Positions 1 through 8,102 of a DNA stretch of 64,000 bases are shown piece after piece. The stretch's first letter is position 1; each line of letters opens with the position of its first letter. The stretch lies in NCBI RefSeq assembly GCF_009650765.1, contig NZ_CP045740.1, forward strand, positions 7,354,001 to 7,418,000, in the 5' to 3' direction. The translations under genes and the position numbers were made by a program. Origin of the DNA: Streptomyces sp. SUK 48. GTDB lineage: Bacteria; Actinomycetota; Actinomycetes; Streptomycetales; Streptomycetaceae. The notes beneath the pieces were generated by a model. It was not told where the DNA came from, ran no database searches, and worked only from the letters and a program-made list of their open reading frames with translations.

Positions 1-508
1 CGGCGGTGGCACGGGTGGCGGCGGCACCGGCACCTGCACCGCGGGCCAGCTGCTCGGCAACAACGGCTTCGAGTCGGGCGACACCACCTGGAGCGCGTCC
101 GGCAAGGTCATCACCAACGCCGCGGGCGAGTCGGCCCACTCGGGTTCGTACTACGCCTGGCTCGACGGCTACGGCACCGCCACCACCGACACGCTCTCCC
201 AGCCGGTGGCCGTCCCGGCGGGCTGCACCTCGGCCAAGCTGAGCTTCTACCTGCACGTCGACACGGCCGAGACCTCGACCACCACCGCCTACGACACCCT
301 CAAGGTGCAGGTGCTGAACGGCTCCGGCACGGTGCTGGGCACCCTGGCGACGTACTCGAACCTCAACGCCGGCTCGGGCTACACCCAGCGCAGCTTCGAC
401 CTCAGCGGCTACGCCGGACAGAACATCACCCTTCAGTTCACCGGCACCGAGGGCTCCAAGTACCAGACCTCGTTCGTCGTGGACGACACCGCGCTCAACG
501 TGAGCTGA
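1..508 (+). CDS. C-terminal end of a secreted protein (beta-sandwich module), start outside window
   Basis: The open frame enters from the left edge in frame 2 and stops with TGA at 506-508, so only about 168 residues are present. It opens with a Gly/Thr linker (GGTGGGTG) and then a module with N-G-F-E-S-G near its start and aromatic/Thr-rich strands ending [11 protein letters not shown]. This layout is typical of C-terminal carbohydrate- or surface-binding modules appended to secreted Streptomyces peptidases and glycosidases. The catalytic part lies off the window, so the enzyme class cannot be named. A strong hairpin follows the stop codon. Confidence is high that it is coding and low on function. 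Confidence 0.8.
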   Translation, partial: GGGTGGGGTGTCTAGQLLGNNGFESGDTTWSASGKVITNAAGESAHSGSYYAWLDGYGTATTDTLSQPVAVPAGCTSAKLSFYLHVDTAETSTTTAYDTLKVQVLNGSGTVLGTLATYSNLNAGSGYTQRSFDLSGYAGQNITLQFTGTEGSKYQTSFVVDDTALNVS

Positions 509-522
509 GCGCCCGCGCACGC

Positions 523-556
523 GAGGGGGGTGGGTCCGGCGGGACCCACCCCCCTC
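523..556. terminator. Bidirectional hairpin terminator
   Basis: A perfect 15-bp stem (523-537 with 542-556; one arm begins GAGGGGGGTGGG) closes a 4-nt loop. It lies between two convergent stop codons (508 on plus, 558 on minus), as expected of a shared terminator without a long U-tract. Confidence 0.8.
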
Positions 557-557
557 G

Positions 558-3299
558 TCATGCCGCCGGCACGGTCCGCTGCGGGGTGTTCCACCCGGAG
601 ACCCGCACCCGCGGGGCCGCGCCGCGCAGATCGGCCGTCCGGTAGACGGCGGTCAGCGTCACCGACTCGCCCGGCCACAGCCCCACCTCGTTGTCCGACC
701 AGCGCACCGGCAGCACCGGCGCCCCGCGCCCGTCGACCAGGTGCACGTCCGTCAGCAGCGAGGGCGTCCGCCCGTCGGTGGTGTTGCGCAGGGTCACCGT
801 GGTGGTCGACGTACCGCCTCCCGAACGGGTGGTGGCGGTCGCCGCCACCGACGCCGGTGCCATCGAGGCCAGCCCGGTGAGGTCGGCGTAACCGGTCGTC
901 GGGGTGTACCACCAGGTGGTGCGCGGCCAGTCGAGCGTGTCCTGCCGGGCGGAGAGCCAGTACACGTTCCGGCTCACCTCCCGGCCGCCCGCGTCGGTCA
1001 GCACCAGCCGCAGCAGGTACGTCCGCGCCAGCCCGGGCACCGAGTCCGGCAGGGTCAGCGCGTCCGTGTGCGCCCCGTCCCCGGGCACCGACAGATCGGC
1101 GGCCGCCCCGTCGTAGCGCTGGGTGCCGTCCGGGTCGAAGAGCGTGGCCCGCGCGGTGAGACCGCGTGCCGCCCCGGGCCGGTTGTTCACCACCGTCACC
1201 GAGTGGTCGTCGTACCCGTACTGGATGTGCAGCGGCTCGTTGGCCTTCTTCGCGCCGAAGTAGGCGCCGCCCTGGTCGAGATAGCGGTCCGTCAGCTGCC
1301 AGTGCAGGGACGTCCAGCCGCTGTTGAACATCCAGTGGATCACCCCGGTCGCCGGCTGCTCGGCATCCGTCGCGTTGCGTTCGTACGCCTCGAACTGCGC
1401 CCGCACGTTCTCGTACTGGGCCAGCTGGGCCTTGCGGACGTAGTCGGCGAGGCCGGTGGGGGCGCCGTAGCGGGCGGCGAGCGCGGCGTCGTAGAGCGAG
1501 AGCGTGCCGAAGGTGGCGGACGGCGAGCGGTGGTACTGCCGGGCCCCGGGGTCCTGCCAGAGGCTGTCCAGCTCGGCCGGGGTGAGCATCCGGCGCAGGG
1601 TGTCCAGGGTGGGGATGCTCGGGCCCGCGCTGGTCTCGGAGTTGAAGCCGGTGGCGCCGCCCTCGCGCTTGGCGTACCAGTAGTCCGGCGGCACCCAGTC
1701 GTAGGGGCCGGTCATCTTCATGCCCGAACTGCCGAGCCGTGGCGAGGACTTGTCGGAGGCGGCGGAGACGACCGGGAGGTTCCAGTCGGCGGCCCGCAGC
1801 GCGTCCAGGTAGTTCTTCTCGATCGTCGCGTCGGGCGCGAAGTCGCTGCCGATCAGGAAGGAGATCACGCTCGGGTGGTCCCGCAGCCGGGCGGCCTCGG
1901 CGGCCATCGACGCCTTCGCCACCGGGTAGTCGGCCGGGGTCCACTTCTCTCCGTTCTCCGTGCCGTTGACCTGCCCCTCCCACTTGGTGCAGCACTCCCA
2001 GCCCGGCAGGGTGAGCACCCCGTACCGGTCGGCCAGCCCGAAGAACTCGTCCGGCTCCAGGTGGCCCTCCAGGCGCAGGGTGTTCAGGCCCAGGTCGACG
2101 GCGTAGCGCAGCCGGTCCTCAGCGTAGGTGCGGTCCCAGCGCAGGAACTCGTCCGGCGACCAGCCACCGCCCTTGATCAGCAGCGGGCGGCCGTTGATCC
2201 GGTACTGGCGGGCCCCCGCCGCGTTCAGCGGTGCCTGGACGTCACGGATGCCGAAGGACTCGTGCGCGGTGTCGGAGGTCGCGCCCGCCACGCGCGCGGT
2301 CAGGTCGAGGCCGTACAGCGGCTGCCCGCCCATCCCGGCCGGCCACCACACCCTGGGCGCGGCCAGGCGCAGTCCGGGCACGTCGGCGGGCGAGAAGGTG
2401 ACGGTCCGGGTCTCGTGCGCGGCGAGCCGGACCGTCCTGCCGAAGCGTGTCGCGCCGATGGCGCCGGTGACCTCGGCGGTGACGGCCGCGTCGGAGTCGT
2501 TGCGGGCCCGCGCCCGGACCGTGAGGCCGGCGGTGGCGAGGGACGGCACGGCCAGCCTCGTGACCACATGGGTGTCGCGCAGCGCCACCGGGCCGCCCCG
2601 GCGCACCAGGACGTCCCGGACGATGCCCATGTTCCGGTCGGGCGGCGGCTGGAGCCAGTCCAGCCAGCCGATGGTCAGGTCCTTGCTCGGCTCGTTGGGC
2701 CGGACCCGGAAGGCGACCGTGTTGACGCCGGGGCGCACCAGGGCGGTGACGTCCAGCTCGTGATGGGTGTAGGCGCCGGTGACGTCCCGGGCGGCGGCCA
2801 CCCGGCGGCCGTTGACGTACACGTCGGCGGCGGAGACGACCCCGCTGAAGTCGAGGTGGGTGCGGCGCGCGGTGTCGGCGACGGTGAAGTCCGAGCGGTA
2901 CCACCAGGGCACCTCGAAGTCGGCCTTCGGGATCTTCGCCAGGTTGGTGGAGCGGAACGGGTCGTCGTACACCCCGGCGGCCAGCAGCGCGGCCAGCACC
3001 GTGGAGCGCGGGCCCGCCGGGTACCAGCCGCGCGCCGCGTAGCCGGGGGAGGAGACGGCCGCGGGGGAGTCGCCCACCTTCGCCGTGGACTGGACGGCGA
3101 AGGCGGCGAGCGGGGTGGCGGTGCCGGCGGCCGAGGGCACCTGGGTGATCCGGGTGGACGCCTTCAGCTCCGCGACCGGCCGCAGCGGCGGCACGGGGAG
3201 GTGCGGGTCGGCCCAGACGCCGGTGGTGAGGTAGCCCAGCAGGGCGAGGAGCCCGGTGGCCGTGGCGAGTCGATGGCCGGGGGCGGGGCGAGGGAACAC
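558..3299 (-). CDS. csxA: Secreted GH2 exo-beta-D-glucosaminidase
   Basis: This 913-residue glycoside hydrolase family 2 protein resembles Amycolatopsis CsxA, which removes GlcN from the non-reducing end of chitosan oligomers. Residues 1-30 form a signal peptide with a hydrophobic core (LATATGLLALLGYLTTG) and a V-W-A end. A jelly-roll sugar-binding domain (about 125-240), an Ig-like domain and a TIM barrel (about 360-650) follow, then C-terminal beta domains. The candidate acid is Asp486 in GSDFAPD and the nucleophile Glu555 in FNSETSAG, the motif context of CsxA. The GTG start at 3299 has GGAGA six bases upstream. A ROK-type palindrome lies just upstream. Exo-glucosaminidase rather than mannosidase is inferred from the FNSETSAG-type motif. 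Confidence 0.85.
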   Translation of the reverse strand: MFPRPAPGHRLATATGLLALLGYLTTGVWADPHLPVPPLRPVAELKASTRITQVPSAAGTATPLAAFAVQSTAKVGDSPAAVSSPGYAARGWYPAGPRSTVLAALLAAGVYDDPFRSTNLAKIPKADFEVPWWYRSDFTVADTARRTHLDFSGVVSAADVYVNGRRVAAARDVTGAYTHHELDVTALVRPGVNTVAFRVRPNEPSKDLTIGWLDWLQPPPDRNMGIVRDVLVRRGGPVALRDTHVVTRLAVPSLATAGLTVRARARNDSDAAVTAEVTGAIGATRFGRTVRLAAHETRTVTFSPADVPGLRLAAPRVWWPAGMGGQPLYGLDLTARVAGATSDTAHESFGIRDVQAPLNAAGARQYRINGRPLLIKGGGWSPDEFLRWDRTYAEDRLRYAVDLGLNTLRLEGHLEPDEFFGLADRYGVLTLPGWECCTKWEGQVNGTENGEKWTPADYPVAKASMAAEAARLRDHPSVISFLIGSDFAPDATIEKNYLDALRAADWNLPVVSAASDKSSPRLGSSGMKMTGPYDWVPPDYWYAKREGGATGFNSETSAGPSIPTLDTLRRMLTPAELDSLWQDPGARQYHRSPSATFGTLSLYDAALAARYGAPTGLADYVRKAQLAQYENVRAQFEAYERNATDAEQPATGVIHWMFNSGWTSLHWQLTDRYLDQGGAYFGAKKANEPLHIQYGYDDHSVTVVNNRPGAARGLTARATLFDPDGTQRYDGAAADLSVPGDGAHTDALTLPDSVPGLARTYLLRLVLTDAGGREVSRNVYWLSARQDTLDWPRTTWWYTPTTGYADLTGLASMAPASVAATATTRSGGGTSTTTVTLRNTTDGRTPSLLTDVHLVDGRGAPVLPVRWSDNEVGLWPGESVTLTAVYRTADLRGAAPRVRVSGWNTPQRTVPAA

Positions 3300-3321
3300 A
3301 GACGGTCTCCAGGCTCGTAAA

Positions 3322-3340
3322 GTTAGGAAACTTTACTAAC
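3322..3340. promoter_or_regulatory. Palindromic operator, CsnR/ROK type
   Basis: The 19-bp imperfect palindrome GTTAGGAAACTTTACTAAC lies 23 bases before the GH2 start codon. It resembles the GTTAG...CTAAC sites bound by the ROK-family repressor CsnR in front of streptomycete chitosanase genes. It is AT-rich against a GC-rich background. The regulator gene is not in the window, so CsnR control is inference. Confidence 0.65.
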
Positions 3341-3473
3341 CGGGCTTAAGCTAGGTCGCCGTCCCAGGGCTGTCAACGACCGTCGCCCCAGCGCATGCTG
3401 AATATCCGTCAACCGCCGCACCCGGCGCGCGGATTCTCATAGGGTCCCCTCCCCGACGCCTCCAGGAGTCCCC

Positions 3474-4916
3474 ATGTCCGGTAGCCCGCCGCCCCCGGGC
3501 GGCCTCGTCCGCCGGGTCGGGCTGTTCCAGGCCACGGCCATCAACATGAGCCAGATGTGCGGCATCGGCCCGTTCGTCACCATCCCGCTGATGGTCGCCG
3601 CGTTCGGGGGTCCCCAGGCGGTCGTCGGGTTCGTCGCGGGCGCGGTGCTTGCGCTGTGCGACGGACTCGTCTGGGCCGAACTGGGCGCCGCGCTGCCCGG
3701 CTCCGGCGGCAGTTACGTCTATCTGCGCGAGGCGTTCCGGTACCGCACCGGCAGGCTGATGCCGTTCCTGTTCGTGTGGACGGCGATGCTGTTCGTGCCG
3801 CTGATCATGTCCACGGGCGTGGTCGGCTTCGTGCAGTACCTCGGCTATCTCCTGCCCGGCCTCGACGGCCCGGCCGGCGATCTGACCGGCCTCGGCGTCA
3901 TCGCCCTGGTCGTGCTGCTGCTGTGGCGCGGCATCGAGCACATCGCGCGGATCACGGCCGTGATGTGGACCGTGATGATCGCCTCGGTGGTCCTGGTGAT
4001 CGCCGCCGCCGCGACGGACTTCAGCCCGCGTCTCGCCTTCACCTACCCGGCGGGCGCCTTCGACCTGACCGGTGGTCACTTCTGGGCCGGCTTCGCCGCG
4101 GGCCTGACCATCGGCGTCTACGACTACCTCGGCTACAACACCACCGCCTACATGGGCGCCGAGATCAAGGACCCCGGCCGCGTGCTGCCGCGCTCCATCG
4201 TCTACTCGATCCTCGGCATCATGGCGATCTACCTGCTGCTCCAGATCGGCACGCTCGGCGTCGTCGACTGGCACCGGATGAGCGACCCGGGCGACATCGC
4301 GTCCACCTCGGTGGCCTCCGCGGTCCTGGAGCGGACCTGGGGCAGGGGCGCCGCGGACACGGTCACCGTGCTCATCCTGATCACCGCCTTCGCCTCCGTG
4401 TTCACGGGCCTGCTGGGCGGCTCCCGGGTGCCGTACGACGCCGCGCGCGACCGGGTCTTCTTCCGGCCGTACGCCAGGCTGCACCCCCGGCACCGCTTCC
4501 CCACGCTGGGCCTGGCGACCATGGGCGTGATCACCGCGGTCGGCTTCCTGATCGGCCGGCACACCGATCTGGCGACCCTGATCCAGCTGCTCACCACCGT
4601 GATGGTGATCGTGCAGGCGCTGGCCCAGATCGTCGCCCTGACGGTGCTGCGCGCCCGGCGGCCCGACCTGCGCCGCCCGTACCGCATGTGGCTCTACCCG
4701 CTGCCGTCCCTGGTGGCCTTCGCCGGCTGGTGCGTGATCTATGCCGGTGCCGACCGGAACTCACCGGGCCGGCACCCCGTCGAATGGTCCCTGGCCTGGC
4801 TGGTCCTCGGCTGCGCGGCCTTCCTGGTCTGGGCGCGGCGGGAGAAGGTCTGGCCGTTCGGGGCGAAGGAGACCGCCGAGGAGCGCCCGGCCGGACGGGA
4901 CGCCGAGACCGTATGA
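3474..4916 (+). CDS. APC-family amino acid permease
   Basis: This 480-residue polytopic membrane protein has about 12 predicted transmembrane segments. The N-terminal region is typical of the amino acid-polyamine-organocation superfamily (GLFQATAINMSQMCGIGPFV, then PGSGGSYVYLREAFR). Such carriers import amino acids or related amines by proton symport or antiport; the substrate cannot be told from sequence. The ATG at 3474 follows CCAGGAG at good spacing. The gene stands alone between the divergent GH2 gene and a downstream hairpin, and its last 25 residues are hydrophilic. Confidence 0.85.
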   Translation: MSGSPPPPGGLVRRVGLFQATAINMSQMCGIGPFVTIPLMVAAFGGPQAVVGFVAGAVLALCDGLVWAELGAALPGSGGSYVYLREAFRYRTGRLMPFLFVWTAMLFVPLIMSTGVVGFVQYLGYLLPGLDGPAGDLTGLGVIALVVLLLWRGIEHIARITAVMWTVMIASVVLVIAAAATDFSPRLAFTYPAGAFDLTGGHFWAGFAAGLTIGVYDYLGYNTTAYMGAEIKDPGRVLPRSIVYSILGIMAIYLLLQIGTLGVVDWHRMSDPGDIASTSVASAVLERTWGRGAADTVTVLILITAFASVFTGLLGGSRVPYDAARDRVFFRPYARLHPRHRFPTLGLATMGVITAVGFLIGRHTDLATLIQLLTTVMVIVQALAQIVALTVLRARRPDLRRPYRMWLYPLPSLVAFAGWCVIYAGADRNSPGRHPVEWSLAWLVLGCAAFLVWARREKVWPFGAKETAEERPAGRDAETV

Positions 4917-4949
4917 GCCTCGGGGAGCTATGATCCGAGCAGCGTCATG

Positions 4950-4988
4950 AGCCTCCCCGGCCGGACTTCAAGTCCGCCCGGGGAGGCT
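4950..4988 (+). terminator. Long hairpin that also contains the next gene's Shine-Dalgarno
   Basis: The arms 4950-4960 (AGCCTCCCCGG) and 4978-4988, plus an inner stem 4962-4968/4970-4976, form an 18-bp two-part hairpin with single-base mismatches and a 1-nt loop centred at 4969. It lies after the permease stop and could terminate it. The 3' arm holds GGGAGG (4981-4986), nine bases before the GNAT start at 4996, so folding would hide that ribosome binding site. Confidence 0.65.
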
Positions 4989-4995
4989 CTCGTTC

Positions 4996-5550
4996 ATGAC
5001 CGAGAACATGAACGAGAACGCGGACATGGACGAAGGCATGGGCGGGACGATGGCCGGGGACCTTCGGGTCCGCCCCGCGACACTCCACGACCGGCCCGCC
5101 GTCGAGCGGCTGTGGCTGATGTTCCGCCATGACATGTCCGAGTACCAGGGCGGACTGCCCGCGGCCGACGGCACGTTCCGCGGCGAGCGGGTGGCGGCCG
5201 CGTTCACCGGCGACGGCTGGGCGCCGTACCTGCTGACCTGCGGGGACCGGCTCGCCGGGTTCGCCTTCGTGCGGGGGCTCGACGGGCCGGTGCGGGTGCT
5301 GAACAGCTTCTTCGTGGTGCGGGGCGCCCGGCGCGGGGGTGTGGGGCTGCGCGCCGTACAGGAGGTGCTGCGGCGGCATCCGGGCCGCTGGGAGGTGGCC
5401 TTTCAGCGGGACAACACGGGCGGGGCGGCCTTCTGGCACCGGGTCGCGGAGAAGGTCGCGCCGGGGGAGTGGAGCCGCACCGAGCGGGCGGTGCCGGGGC
5501 GGCCGGAACTGCCCGGAGACCTGTGGCTGAGCTTCACCGTGAGGCGCTGA
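4996..5550 (+). CDS. GNAT-family N-acetyltransferase
   Basis: This 184-residue protein has a GNAT fold. The core begins near DLRVRPATLHDRPAVERLW and contains the acetyl-CoA-binding strand (VLNSFFVVRGARRGGVGLRA), a basic variant of the Q/R-x-x-G-x-G/A loop. Substrate is unknown. Its first ~15 residues are acidic and Met-rich (MTENMNENADMDEGMGG), so internal Met codons are alternative starts. I chose 4996 because GGGAGG lies nine bases upstream, inside the hairpin described above. Confidence 0.8.
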   Translation: MTENMNENADMDEGMGGTMAGDLRVRPATLHDRPAVERLWLMFRHDMSEYQGGLPAADGTFRGERVAAAFTGDGWAPYLLTCGDRLAGFAFVRGLDGPVRVLNSFFVVRGARRGGVGLRAVQEVLRRHPGRWEVAFQRDNTGGAAFWHRVAEKVAPGEWSRTERAVPGRPELPGDLWLSFTVRR

Positions 5551-5639
5551 GCGAAGCCCGGGCGGACGGGCGCGGACGCCGAACGGAGGGGCGCGGACGC
5601 GGAAGGGGAGGACCGGTCCGCTGGGCGCACCGGCCCTCC

Positions 5640-5735
5640 GTCCTTCTTCCTTCCGTGTTCTTCTTCTCTTTCTCCTTCTCGACGATCCGCTCCTTCCTCG
5701 CGCGTTCTCGTCGTTCTTCCTTCCCCGCTAGGGCC
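5640..5735. repeat. Polypyrimidine (CT-rich) tract between convergent genes
   Basis: The 5551-5727 interval has no gene. About 95 bases of it are almost only C and T on the plus strand (for example TCTTCTTCTCTTTCTCCTTC), unlike the surrounding GC-rich DNA. It lies 3' of both the GNAT gene and the SPW-repeat gene. On the minus strand it is a polypurine tract that stays open in one frame as Lys/Glu/Arg-rich sequence; I treat that as composition, not a gene. Its role is unknown. Confidence 0.7.
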
Positions 5736-6174
5736 TGGGCGTGCTCTTCGTGGCCTTCGCCGATGTCGCGGCGCAGACGATGCCGAGGAGAAGGGCCAGC
5801 GCGCCGATCACGACGTTGTTGATGATCACACCGGTGTCCGGGGCGCTCCCCACGATCCACGGGGCGATGATCATCCAGACGCCCAACGCGCACATGGCCC
5901 AGCTGAGGCCGTACATCCGCTCGGGGGCCCTGGTGAATCCCAGCGCCAGCAGCCCGATCGCGATACCCATGATCAGGTTGTGGGTCATGAGCGCCGGCTG
6001 ACCGGCGGTGTAGTGCAGGATCCAGGGCGATGCCGCGCAGTACAGGCCGAGCAGGAACACCGGCCCGTCCACGAGCGCCACATCACGGCCGCCGAGCATG
6101 CGGGCGTAGCGTTCCCGCATTTCGGGGACATCGGGGTGGGTCGACATGTCACCCCTGTGCGAGACGTTGGCCAT
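5728..6174 (-). CDS. SPW-repeat membrane protein
   Basis: The 148-residue protein has four predicted transmembrane segments arranged as two repeats, each carrying the SPW-type motif (SPWILHYT and APWIVGSA). That matches the SPW-repeat family of small actinobacterial membrane proteins of unknown function. The N-terminal ~45 residues are hydrophilic (STHPDVPEMRERYARMLGGRD). The frame is open further upstream, but ATG at 6174 has AAGGAGA at ideal spacing, so the longer start is rejected. It is convergent with the GNAT gene across a CT-rich tract. Confidence 0.85.
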   Translation of the reverse strand: MANVSHRGDMSTHPDVPEMRERYARMLGGRDVALVDGPVFLLGLYCAASPWILHYTAGQPALMTHNLIMGIAIGLLALGFTRAPERMYGLSWAMCALGVWMIIAPWIVGSAPDTGVIINNVVIGALALLLGIVCAATSAKATKSTPRP

Positions 6175-6388
6175 GACTTTCGTCTCCTTCGAATGCGCAG
6201 GCCAGACCGCTGATGGTGCGGTGTTCAGCGAACCCCGCACTACCCATCTTGCGCCTGTTCGCGGTGTATGTGTAGCGGAGGGGCGGGTTGTCGTGTATGG
6301 GGTCCGGTCATGCAGGTCCCCGAACGGCACGTCCCGGCACCGGACACACCCTCACCGCCGGGCGGGGACGCTCCGCGCGCCCGTATGA

Positions 6389-6402
6389 CTACCATCGTGT
6401 AG
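6389..6402. promoter_or_regulatory. Candidate BlaI-type operator
   Basis: CTACCATCGTGTAG is an imperfect dyad resembling the TACA-NN-TGTA class of sites bound by BlaI/MecI regulators. It lies 58 bases before the BlaI-family gene, where autorepression would act. Confidence 0.5.
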
Positions 6403-6460
6403 ACAGTCCGCACAGGATCATAGGGACCACAGGGACGACGAGGAGGGTGAGGACGTTTCC

Positions 6461-6838
6461 ATGACCGACGCCAAGGACGAACGCCGGCCGGCCGGTGGAC
6501 TGGAGGCGAGCGTCATGGCCGCGCTCTGGGCCGCCGACGGGCCCCTGACTCCCGGGCAGGTCCAGTCCGGCCTGGGCGCGGACCTGGCGCGTACGACGGT
6601 GACGACCATCCTCAGCCGCCTGCACGACAAGGGCGTGGTCGAACGGCAGCGCAGGGGCCGCGGCTTCGTGTACTTCCCGGTCCGGGAGGTCCCGGACGCC
6701 CACGGCCTCACCGCCCGCCGGATGCACACCGAGCTGGACCGGGACAGCGACCGGGAGACCGTGCTCGCCCGCTTCGTCGCCCAGCTCAACCCCGACGACG
6801 AGCGCATCCTGCGGGATCTCCTCGAATCCGACGGCTGA
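6461..6838 (+). CDS. BlaI/MecI/CopY-family transcriptional regulator
   Basis: This 125-residue winged-helix protein has the BlaI/MecI layout. A helix-turn-helix spans about residues 15-70 (GLEASVMAALWAADGPLTPGQVQ, with LARTTVTTILSRLHDKGVVERQ as recognition helix and wing) and is followed by a short dimerisation tail. Family members repress their own operon until cleaved, usually through a membrane M56 peptidase. Such a peptidase starts 17 bases downstream, so the two form an operon. A dyad upstream fits autoregulation. No beta-lactamase or penicillin-binding gene is adjacent. Confidence 0.9.
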   Translation: MTDAKDERRPAGGLEASVMAALWAADGPLTPGQVQSGLGADLARTTVTTILSRLHDKGVVERQRRGRGFVYFPVREVPDAHGLTARRMHTELDRDSDRETVLARFVAQLNPDDERILRDLLESDG

Positions 6839-6854
6839 TGAGAGCCCCCGGCCG

Positions 6855-7781
6855 ATGACCGCCCTGCTCCTGCTGCCCCTGCTGCTGCCCTGCGCGCTGC
6901 CGCCGCTGGCCCGGCAGGCCCTCGCCCGGCTGGCCCCGGCCGCCGCGCTGTGGGCCGTCACGGGCTGCGCGGTGGTGCTCGGCGGCTGCTCGCTGGCCGC
7001 GCTCGGCGCCTTCGTGCTGATCGGGCTGCTGCGGCTGCCCCTGTTCGCCGCGTTCGGCGAGTTCATCCATCCGCTGCACACCGCGCCCGCCCTGATCGTG
7101 GTGCCGGCCGCCGCCACCTCGGTCGGCGCCCTCGCCGTCTGCTGCTGGACCCTCGCGCGCTCGGTGCTGCGCCAGGGCCGTGCCTTCCGTACCGCCCGCA
7201 CCGAGGCCGGCCGGCGGCCCGCCGCCGGTGATCTGTGCGTGGTGGACTCGCCCCGCCCCGACGCCTACGCGCTGCCCGGCCGGCCGCACCGCATCGTCGT
7301 CACCACCGCGATGCTGCGCAGCCTGGACGGACCCGAGCGCGAGGCGCTGTTCGCGCACGAGCGGGCGCACAACGAGGGCGGCCACCACTACTTCCTCGCC
7401 GCCGCCGAACTCGCCGCGCACTGCCACCCCGCGCTGCGGCCGGTCCGTACGACCGTCCGGCTGGCCGCCGAGCGGGCCGCCGACGAGGCGGCCGCCGCCC
7501 GGGTGGGGGACCGCCGGCTGACCGCGCGGGCCATCGCCCGTGCCGCCCTCGCCGGGCAGGCCGACGGCACTGCCCGGCCCGACTTCGCGGCCGGGGCGAC
7601 CACGGGCCCGGTACCGCAGCGGGTCCAGGCCCTGCTGGGGGCGCCCGGTCGGCCCCGCAGGGGCCGGGCCGTCGCCGCGCTGCTCATCGCCTGCACCGCC
7701 CTGTCCGGGGCGGCCGCCGCGGCCGGGCTGGCGGACTTCCACCACCGGGTGGAGGTGGCCCAGGGCGAGGAGGCGCCCTGA
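6855..7781 (+). CDS. M56-family membrane metallopeptidase (BlaR1/MecR1-like)
   Basis: The 308-residue protein has about three N-terminal hydrophobic segments, then a cytosolic zinc peptidase domain with H168-E-R-A-H172 and a candidate downstream ligand region (AERAADEAAAARVGD). A further hydrophobic segment lies near the C-terminus (AVAALLIACTALSGAAAAAG). It lacks the extracellular penicillin-sensor domain of true BlaR1, as most streptomycete M56 proteins do. Start ATG 6855 is 17 bases after the BlaI-type gene, and the pair probably forms a signalling unit in which the peptidase inactivates the repressor. Confidence 0.85.
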   Translation: MTALLLLPLLLPCALPPLARQALARLAPAAALWAVTGCAVVLGGCSLAALGAFVLIGLLRLPLFAAFGEFIHPLHTAPALIVVPAAATSVGALAVCCWTLARSVLRQGRAFRTARTEAGRRPAAGDLCVVDSPRPDAYALPGRPHRIVVTTAMLRSLDGPEREALFAHERAHNEGGHHYFLAAAELAAHCHPALRPVRTTVRLAAERAADEAAAARVGDRRLTARAIARAALAGQADGTARPDFAAGATTGPVPQRVQALLGAPGRPRRGRAVAALLIACTALSGAAAAAGLADFHHRVEVAQGEEAP

Positions 7782-7851
7782 CGCGGCGGTGAGGGCGCGT
7801 CGATTCGGCAGGGTAGAGGCGCTCCGGCCCTTACGCGGCGGTGAGGGCGCG
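7781..7851 (+). repeat. 19-bp direct repeats after the M56 gene
   Basis: ACGCGGCGGTGAGGGCGCG occurs at 7781-7799 and again at 7833-7851. A second shared block (GGCGCTCCGGCC) follows each copy at about 7818 and 7865, so a unit of about 50 bp has been duplicated. The rest of the 7782-8102 gap holds only the 24-bp repeats and promoter listed next. Confidence 0.7.
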
Positions 7852-7956
7852 CCCGGCGCGGCGTGGCGCTCCGGCCGCCTGAGTGCCCCCCGCCCGCCTG
7901 AGTGCGCCCCGTCCGTGAGTGCCTCCCGGCGGCCTCCTCTCGATACCCGTCCGACG

Positions 7957-8004
7957 CCTCGGCGACGCGCGTAGACAACTCCTCGGCAACGCGCGTAGAC
8001 AAGA
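7957..8004 (+). repeat. Two tandem 24-bp repeats upstream of adenosine deaminase
   Basis: Units 7957-7980 and 7981-8004 differ at few positions; each carries ACGCGCGTAGACAA or a near match, with the self-complementary core ACGCGCGT. The second copy overlaps the -35 region of the predicted promoter, so they may be operator half-sites. Confidence 0.65.
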
Positions 8005-8023
8005 ATCTGGTTTTACGTATAAC
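7996..8023 (+). promoter_or_regulatory. Predicted housekeeping promoter of the adenosine deaminase gene
   Basis: TAGACA (7996-8001) and TATAAC (8018-8023) are spaced by 16 bases, close to the major vegetative sigma consensus. The start codon is 80 bases downstream, and the stretch around them is unusually AT-rich. Confidence 0.6.
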
Positions 8024-8102
8024 CTCACCGGCTAACCCACCCCGTCGGCACCGTCGGCCGTCTGATCGACCCCGGTACGAACCTGCTGAGGAACGCCCTG
8101 CC

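Noticed and set aside
5534..5893. A minus-strand frame encoding a Lys/Glu/Arg-rich segment over the polypyrimidine tract
   Set aside because: It overlaps the SPW-repeat gene in another frame, and its charged stretch follows directly from purine-only sequence; there is no ribosome binding site.
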